Shown here piece after piece: positions 56,505-64,000 of a stretch of DNA of 64,000 nt. The translations under genes were made by a program, and so were the position numbers. Location of the stretch: contig OX388305.1 of assembly GCA_947579605.1 (NCBI GenBank), positions 31,819,542 through 31,883,541 on the forward strand, written 5' to 3'. The DNA comes from Athripsodes cinereus. Lineage: Eukaryota > Arthropoda > Insecta > Trichoptera > Leptoceridae. The notes beneath the pieces were generated by a model. It had not been told where the DNA came from. It made no database searches and was given only the letters and a program-made list of their open reading frames with translations. Position 1 is the stretch's first letter, and every line of letters begins with the position of its first letter.

Positions 56505-56610
56505 ACTATGCTATACCTTCACGGCATACCCTAGAAGTGGGTTGGACATCAGAACAGCTGCATGTAATTAACATACAAGCTGTCCTCTCCGTGCCAATAT
56601 AAAATTACCC
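56505..56610 (-). repeat. SINE-like repeat (family B), 3' half
   Basis: The minus strand reads GGACAGCTTGTATGTTAATT, CTGTTCTGATG and the family end with GGGTATGCCGTGAAGG. Confidence 0.55.
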
Positions 56611-57145
56611 GATACTTTTTGGAAATGGGATTGTAAGAAAATACTCTTGAACAAATCCGAGAAGTTTATATTAATTAGGTAACAAGTATTTCGTATAGAC
56701 TACCTTTCGGTACCCCGTATGAAAAAATATACCTATAGTAATAAGTCCGGTCTGTGGGTCTGTCTAAAATAACATCCTTGCTGCTAAAAAATAGTAAGTT
56801 GATTGTTTCACTTTGGATGATGCTGCCAGCTCAAATTTTGAAAAAGATAAGTAGCTTAATATTAATTTTACGACATATCTAAATGCGAAAACTGTAATTC
56901 TACAAATAACATAAGCATGCGGCCCCCAAAGTATTTTGTAGTTTCTGTAAAATAAATAAATGATTATGAAAAGTGTACATGGCCCTTGACCAGAAAAGTG
57001 TGATGTCAGCTTTAATTTCTCTATCGGCGGACATAAAATTATGTATAAATGTATTATACCTATTAGTATAGGTTTTCGCAACACGTTGAAGTTGAAAATT
57101 CTTGGGAAGAGAGCATAGAGTATAATAATAGGAGATTCCCTAGAC

Positions 57146-57541
57146 CAGTGGTTCTTAGCCTGTGGGAATGGTGGGAGTCGCCAGGTAGGGAATTTCATGC
57201 ATCTGTTTTCATTCACAAAAAATCCATAGTTTTTCAAATATTTTTCTCTTACTGTTAGTAATAGGGCACAGGACCGCAACGATTGGAAGAGGCCTATATC
57301 CAGCAGTGGAGAGATGGCTGACTAAGAAGAAAGAAGAAGAAGAAGTTAGTAAAACAAAAAAATTAAAAGCTGTAAAATGTCATAAAAAAGCAAAACGTAT
57401 ATCTATGTACTACACAGCGCATATATATAGAAAAAAAATGATATATTATGTTGAATTTGTCAAAACCCATGCCGTAATGGGGAATGGAGAGTTGATTCAC
57501 TAAAAAGTGGTGAATTGAAGAAAAAAGGTTAAGAGCCACTG
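57146..57541. mobile_element. hAT-type MITE carrying a LINE end
   Basis: Ends CAGTGGTTCTTAGCC and, inverted, CAGTGGCTCTTAACC, related to the element at 7659. Perfect 8-bp duplication CCCTAGAC (57138-57145, 57542-57549). Its interior at 57260-57350 looks like a LINE polyprotein end (AQDRNDWKR) with an AAG tail. Confidence 0.8.
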
Positions 57542-57821
57542 CCCTAGACCAGTCATAACATTCTCAAATAACGAGTCGAATCAATTTATTGGATCATTAT
57601 TTGTCATAGGACATTCAATTCAACAAAACGGAGCGCTACATTGAACCGAATCTTAAAATTTTGTCTATTAATTTTTCATAGAATTTTTTTTAAGTATCAT
57701 TTGTGAGATTTTCTTTGGTGATGTGTATAGGTGACGTTTGTAATTGTCATATCTCGTAATTTTCTGTATCGGTGGGATGCCAAAGAATTGAAATTTATGT
57801 AGTGTTTAGACCAAAATCAAA

Positions 57822-60800
57822 ATGAATTCGTATATTCTTTGTAATTTCCTAAGTGTTTTGTACATAGTATGTATTGTTAATCCCGTTCATAGTTTTTATC
57901 TGCCCGGCCTCGCACCAGTCAATTATTGCAAAAAAGGCGATGGAACTTCGTCGTGTCAGGTACAGTGATCCATTTTTGTAGTTTATTATCAAAGGTTTTT
58001 ATTATTAATGCAACAAAACGTAGCACAGCACATATATGTAGCATTTATACATTATGTAAATTCTTCTAAAGTTGCAATATCCCACGCTTGTACATTCCTT
58101 TTTCTGTGCTACCCTAAACATTACTAATAAATTTAATCAAAGTATGAATATGTTTTAATTTGGCTGATATTGTTTTTATAAAAGTCATTAGCTGAAGAGC
58201 TTTTTATAAAAGCCACTAATATTGAAAGTTATTTCTGATTGTTCTTATATTTTTATGTTTATATCAGTAGGTATTTATGACATTTGGGAGATTATTTTCT
58301 GACATCTTGATTTATGTTTGTTTATTTAATTTATGTTCATTGTTTGTTCTTTGTAGACTGTTTATTGAAAAAAATGAAAATATTCACCTTATATAAATGT
58401 AATATAAATTCTTGCCAACTCTCTGTTTCTGTTTTGAGATAAGCATAGAATCATTATCTCTGTCTGTACGTCCATATTCATGTACAACATTAAGACTTGT
58501 ATTTAGATATTTATATCATTTGAATATACATTAATATGGAATATATCTTCAGGAAGATTACTTATTTCATTATTATATATTGGCAGAGCTGCGTAATATA
58601 AGTTACAATACTTACATTATTATTTTTATTTACGTGTGCCTTATTGACAACTGAAAAGATATAATTAGAATCAGTATACATGGTAAAACTTGAGTTATTC
58701 AAATGTGGCTACAAGTAAAGAATTGTGATTCATAGTGCAACAATAACTGAATGACTATGGCAATCATTAAACATTAATTTTTCATTCATTTTTCATAAAT
58801 CACAAGCTATGTTGTTATTTATTCAACAATGCACATAGCAATCTTTATTGATACAAGTATATTGCTTACAGTGAAAGAGTTTGGATGTTAAGGTACCTAC
58901 CTATATTACAAACCAGAGCCGCTATTCTCGATCCATTTTTAAAAGATAAGGACAGTAGTAAGGACAGCTATCTCTAGTTAGGGATAATTGCTATTCTCGT
59001 TTAAAATTTTTGACATAAGGAATCCTTATCATAGAGATAATTGTGAACATTGTCTTTAAAATTATCCTTAAGTTAGCGCCGGCATTTTACCCCGCGCTAT
59101 CTCGTAAGGATACCATCTGTCAGTGGGAAATAACCTAATTATTACTAATTTATTCACCATAGTAACTCAATGTTACTATGGTGAATGCGATGTTGCCTAT
59201 GTCAAAATCCTTAATTAGAGACACCTATCCATAAAGTGCATTGTCCTTAACTTCGATACATCGAGAATACCAATTTATCTTTCGCAAGGGACAGCTATCT
59301 TTAATTAAGGATCCTTATCTAGAGACAGTAAACCAACGAGAATAGCGGCTCAGAGCCGCTATTCTCGTTCCGTTTTTAAAAGATAAGGACAGTAGTAAGG
59401 ACAGCTATCTCTAGATAGGGATAATTGCTATTCTCGTTTCAAATTTTTGACATAAGGAATCCTTATCATAGAGATAATTGAGAACATTGTCTTTAAAATT
59501 ATCCTTAAGTTAGCGCCGGCATTTAACCCCGCGCTATCTCGTAAGGATACCATCTGTCAGTGGGAAATAACCTAATTATTACTAATTTATTCACCATAGT
59601 AACTCAATGTTACTATGGTGAATGCGATGTTGCCTATGTCAAAATCCTTAATTAGAGACACCTATCCATAAAGTGCATTGTCCTTAACTTCGATACATCG
59701 AGAATACCAATTTATCTTTCGCAAGGGACAGCTATCTTTAATTAAGGATCCTTATCTAGAGACAGTAAACCAACGAGAATAGCGGCTCAGAGCCGCTATT
59801 CTCGATCCATTTTTAAAAGATAAGGACAGTAGTAAGGACAGCTATCTCTAGTTAGGGATAATTGCTATTCTCGTTTAAAATTTTTGACATAGGAATCCTT
59901 ATCATAGAGATTATTATCCTTAAGTTAGCGCCGGCATTTTACCCCGCGCTATCTCGTAAGGATACCATCTGTCAGTGGGAAATAACCTAATTATTACTAA
60001 TTTATTCACCATAGTAACTCAATGTTACTATGGTGAATGCGATGTTGCCTATGTCAAAATCCTTAATTAGAGACACCTATCCATAAAGTGCATTGTCCTT
60101 AACTTCGATACATCGAGAATACCAATTTATCTTTCGCAAGGGACAGCTATCTTTAACTAAGGATCCTTATCTAGAGACAGTAAACCAACGAGAATAGCGG
60201 CTCTGTACGCTAGAGCAAAACTACACAATCTCAAAAGACATCATTTTTTCAGCATGGCCGTTCAAAGTTTTTTCTACAAAATTATATTTGCTTCTCACAT
60301 GTTAGTTAACTCAAAATCACTTTTAAATTTCTTTTGTGAATGATTGCTTTTAATTATATCTCACACTTTTACATAGATGAATATAATATCATTGAAAAGA
60401 GCATAACAAAGACTACAATACTATGTTTATGAGTCACTTAAGCTAAAATTCAATGTGGTGTAGTTTCGTTTGCATGTACAAAAATATAAATGCAAGCATG
60501 TTGCTTACTGTGAAAGTGTTTAGATATTCAGGTAGGTACCTATTATATTATTACGATTTACGAATTCTGGAGAGTGTGGAGGTGTTCAAGGTAGGGTTAA
60601 AACCCCTATTCTTCAGGCGGTGTTATATGATTCTTGAATGGATCACTTTCGGTGATTTTTTCCTCAAAATGTTGCATTTAAAAAAAGCATTTAGTTTATT
60701 ATTGTTTTAAATATAAAGGTACCTAATTAATATGAATGTAATGATTATAAATGTAAAAATTAAATTAGGATGCCTATATTAAAAATATAAATAATTTCGT

Positions 60801-63495
60801 AATAATTTACCTCTATAATTTCATTATGGAATTCTACTACCTAAACACTGACACAGTGAATAAATAATTTCTCATCCACAGTTTCTCAATTAGTGAGTAA
60901 TGTATGTACTATAAATATTTTGAAATCTTTATCAAAATTATTTTATTTTTATTACAGTCAGAAGTGAAGTTATATGTGAACCGCCTCAATACAGAAGAAT
61001 CCGTAATACCATTTGAATATCATCATTTTGATTTTTGTTCTGCGGATGAATCAGATTCACCTGTTGAAAATCTCGGACAAGTAGTATTCGGTGAGCGAAT
61101 TCGTCCAAGTCCATACAAAATAGATTTCTTAGAAAACTACCAGTGTAAGGCTGTTTGCACAAAGACATATCACGGAGGAAATGTAGAAGATGAAAAGAGA
61201 TTGTCTCTGTTGAAGAAAGGCATGGGTTTAAACTATCAACATCACTGGATTGTGGACAACATGCCCATAACATGGTGCTATCAACTGGAGGATGGGAGAC
61301 AGTACTGTAGTACAGGTTTCCCTATGGGTTGTCTGGTCAGCAGTACTGAGGTAATTATTAGTCCCAAAATTGTGCAATTACTTATATTTATATTATTTAC
61401 ATGTTTTTGAGAGGTTGTCTGTATTTTTTAACATTATGACTTCAGTCTGATTCTTGTGGCATCAACCCGGCATACAACAAACCTGGCATATACTATCCAT
61501 TCAACCATGTAGACTTGGTGATTACATACCATAGTGGAGCAGGCCAGGGAGATGTGGGCAGTAGCAGATTTGGAGATAATGGTGGCAGAATCATATCTGT
61601 CAAGGTAACACTCATCTATGCATATAAATATTTTTATTTGGTTGTTCACTTACAGTTTTTTAAAATGTGATGATGATTTAAACATGACATACAGCGAACA
61701 TATGCACACTTTCACATTTATTGTGGTGATTGCTGCATTAGCCAAGTGTATGATTTGCTTTCTAAGTGTAGGCAATGGATAATTGGGAAAGTGAAATGAT
61801 TGATTAATGGGCACAAATATATTTATCAATCTATTTTTAATAAAACAAATTAGCAATGCTTCTATAATAATTATTTTAATTTTGTTTTTAGGTTACTCCA
61901 TCCAGCATTAAACATAAAGATCCGAATAATCCAGACTGTACAAGTACAGAACCAATGGAGATTCCTTCGACCCCAATCCCCAAGGGTCAGACAATCAACA
62001 TAACATATTCATATTCACTTCGCTTCGTGCAAAACAACACAATTAAATGGTCTTCTCGTTGGGATTACATTTTGGACTCTATGCCTCAGACAAACATTCA
62101 GTGGTTCTCTATTCTAAACTCCTTGGTAATTGTTCTCTTCCTCAGTGGCATGGTGGCCATGATACTTCTGAGGACTTTGCATAAGGATATTGCCAGGTAT
62201 AACCAAATGGAGTGTGGCGAGGATGCACAGGTCAGTTTTTTCTTTCATTAAAATAAACAAAATGTCGATCTTTTTATATTCAATATTCTAAATAAGTTTT
62301 TTGAAGTCTTGTCAATGTAATGTTTACGTACACATTTTGAAATAGGTATCTGCTGTTATTATCATAATAAATAGTACTTATTTGAAAACATGAGTTGACT
62401 ATTTTCTTTTTAAATAAAGGGCATATTTTATATACATTGTGATAAGGTAACGCATGTTATTACATTTTATGCTCTTCTGTGGAATATAATATATGATATA
62501 CCATTTACAGTATTTATTTCATACCTGCAATATTTACCTACATAAAAATAATAAAAAAAAATGCAGTTACTTTAAAAACCAATTTTGTGATTATTTTGCT
62601 GTCATAGTTATTTTCAAACTTTTGAGAGGAATAATAAGAATTACTTATTATCATAAACCTGTTCTCGTATTTATTGATGTTTATTTACAGGAAGAGTTTG
62701 GTTGGAAACTTGTTCATGGTGATGTGTTCCGCCCGCCACGCAAGGGAATGCTTCTGTCAGTTGTGCTGGGCTCGGGAGTACAAGTGTTTGGAATGACTGT
62801 TGTCACATTAGCATTTGCTTGCCTTGGGTTCTTGTCTCCTGCCAATAGAGGAGCCCTTATGACTTGTTCCATGGTAGTCTGGGTTCTCCTCGGTACTCCA
62901 GCCGGTTTTGTGTCTGCTAGGATCTACAAGAGTTTTGGTGGTGAAAAATGGAAGTCCAATATTTTGCTAACGTCTATGCTATGCCCTGGGTGAGTTATTA
63001 TTTACAAAATTTTCTCAATTAGCTTTTAATTTTTCTTGTATGTGTTTCAATAATGTGTACAAATATTTATTCCAGTATTGTATTCGTCTTGTTCTTCGTG
63101 ATGAACTTGGTTTTGTGGGGCAAAGGAAGTTCAGCAGCCATTCCGTTTTCTACCCTTGTGGCTCTCTTGGCTCTCTGGTTTGGTGTTTCCGTTCCTCTCA
63201 CTTTTATTGGTTCATACTTTGGATTTAGAAAACGGGTAAGTGAATTCTGATATCGACTTTCCAACTAACAAATTAAAAAATATTCTGTCAGTTGAATATG
63301 CCTTTAAAATGATATATGTATTTGACTTTCTAGTGCATGGAGCATCCAGTGCGCACCAACCAAATCCCCAGACAGATCCCAGATCAATCGGTGTACACAC
63401 AAGCAGTGCCAGGTATCGTCATGGGAGGTGTTTTGCCTTTTGGATGTATTTTCATTCAGCTCTTCTTCATACTCAACTCGCTTTGGTCCAGTCAG
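57822..63495 (+). CDS. TM9SF2: TM9SF2, nonaspanin endomembrane protein, 3' end beyond the window
   Basis: Member of the nine-transmembrane superfamily in endosomal and Golgi membranes, with roles in cargo trafficking and adhesion. Exons: 57822-57959, 60958-61350, 61446-61604, 61892-62230, 62691-62989, 63076-63235, 63334-63495; all borders are GT-AG and in phase, giving 550 codons. A signal peptide ([18 protein letters not shown]) is followed by the family's mature N-terminus [12 protein letters not shown], a large lumenal domain with [12 protein letters not shown] and [12 protein letters not shown], then [15 protein letters not shown] and the first membrane span, [17 protein letters not shown], and further spans. 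The last visible exon ends in ILNSLWSSQ before a donor at 63496. About 110 residues, including the last spans, are missing to the right. It resembles TM9SF2 more than TM9SF4. Intron 1 (3 kb) holds the triplicated repeat. Confidence 0.95.
58916..60203. repeat. Three tandem copies of an inverted-repeat element in TM9SF2 intron 1
   Basis: Copies 58916-59351 (436 bp), 59353-59788 (436 bp) and 59790-60203 (414 bp), each with ends GAGCCGCTATTCTCG and its inverse, separated by one A. Each holds a perfect 15-bp-arm hairpin (first at 59152-59186). Copy 3 lacks about 22 bp. Confidence 0.95.
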
Positions 63496-64000
63496 GTAAT
63501 TATCCCAAAATATATTGAATGTACTAAATTTAGACAGTGATGTAAAAAGAGCTATACAGATACATATAATGTGAGATGTATCACGATAGGTATGATTTTT
63601 AATATATTATATATAGCTTGCTCATAAAAATCTGTTTGACATCCTACATTTGAGATGGTTTCCAAAAATATTAGTTTTATGTGGCACTAAGAATACAATC
63701 TGTATGTTTATTACATCCAGTTAGTTAGTTAGTTAGCTAGCCTAGTCATAAATAACACATAACTTAATGTAATTATATACCCAATGTTAGTCATAAAGAA
63801 TCACAAAATAAAGTTAATTTAGATTGAATTTGTAAGTTAGTGTTGCCACAACCAGTTCATTCAACCACGAAAGACTGAACCTGTGTAAATATAATTTTTT
63901 CTACTAAATTTAAGAAGACAATACACACACAGCCTCATTATTGTTTGTCTATATTTTATTCATAGAGGTTATATTCAGGTATAGGCATAGTACATAGTAC
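63496..64000 (+). other. Intron of TM9SF2 running off the window
   Basis: Begins with GTAATT at 63496. AT-rich, with a short TTAG run near 63720. No exon matching the missing TM9SF2 C-terminus was found before 64000. Confidence 0.7.

Overview
The window is animal nuclear DNA, most likely from an insect and probably a lepidopteran. It is AT-rich, has spliced genes with GT-AG introns, and carries a dense load of short non-LTR retrotransposon tails, SINEs and MITEs. The four genes are close to Drosophila and human orthologues as I know them. The species assignment is inference; the gene identities rest on continuous reading of the exons.

Layout. 1-7130 is intergenic, with retroelement remnants and one tRNA-type SINE at each end. 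7168-22947 (+) is a complete 13-coding-exon gene for myosin VIIa (crinkled, about 2166 aa). Its introns hold a hAT-type MITE, antisense LINE tails, a frameshifted LINE reverse-transcriptase 3' end and an internally deleted mariner. 22948-35972 is gene-poor and contains LINE tails, SINEs, a hAT MITE and a perfect hairpin. 35973-49048 (-) is a complete 4-coding-exon gene for Suppressor of Hairless, the CSL/RBPJ factor of Notch signalling (about 495 aa). Its introns are crowded with well-bounded DNA elements. 50009-55137 (+) is a complete 7-exon gene for the XPG/ERCC5 (mus201) nucleotide-excision-repair endonuclease (about 1188 aa). It lies head to head with Su(H) across about 960 bp. 55540-57545 holds an inverted pair of MITEs and two hAT elements. 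57822 to the right edge (+) is TM9SF2, cut off by the window after 550 codons. Its first intron carries three tandem copies of a 436-bp inverted-repeat element.

The four genes do not form a pathway. They are a motor of actin bundles and bristles, a Notch transcription factor, a DNA-repair nuclease and an endomembrane protein. The only likely functional link between neighbours is the shared Su(H)/XPG promoter interval, which has two close, same-orientation matches to the Su(H) binding consensus.

The more unusual findings lie in the repeats: two diverged repeat copies with a hammerhead-ribozyme-like core and pairing outer stem; perfect hairpins with 61-bp and 36-bp arms; a 30-bp perfect palindrome flanked by a 5-bp duplication inside one MITE copy; a SINE family whose 3' end matches a co-resident LINE tail; and a duplicated splice acceptor in the myosin gene.
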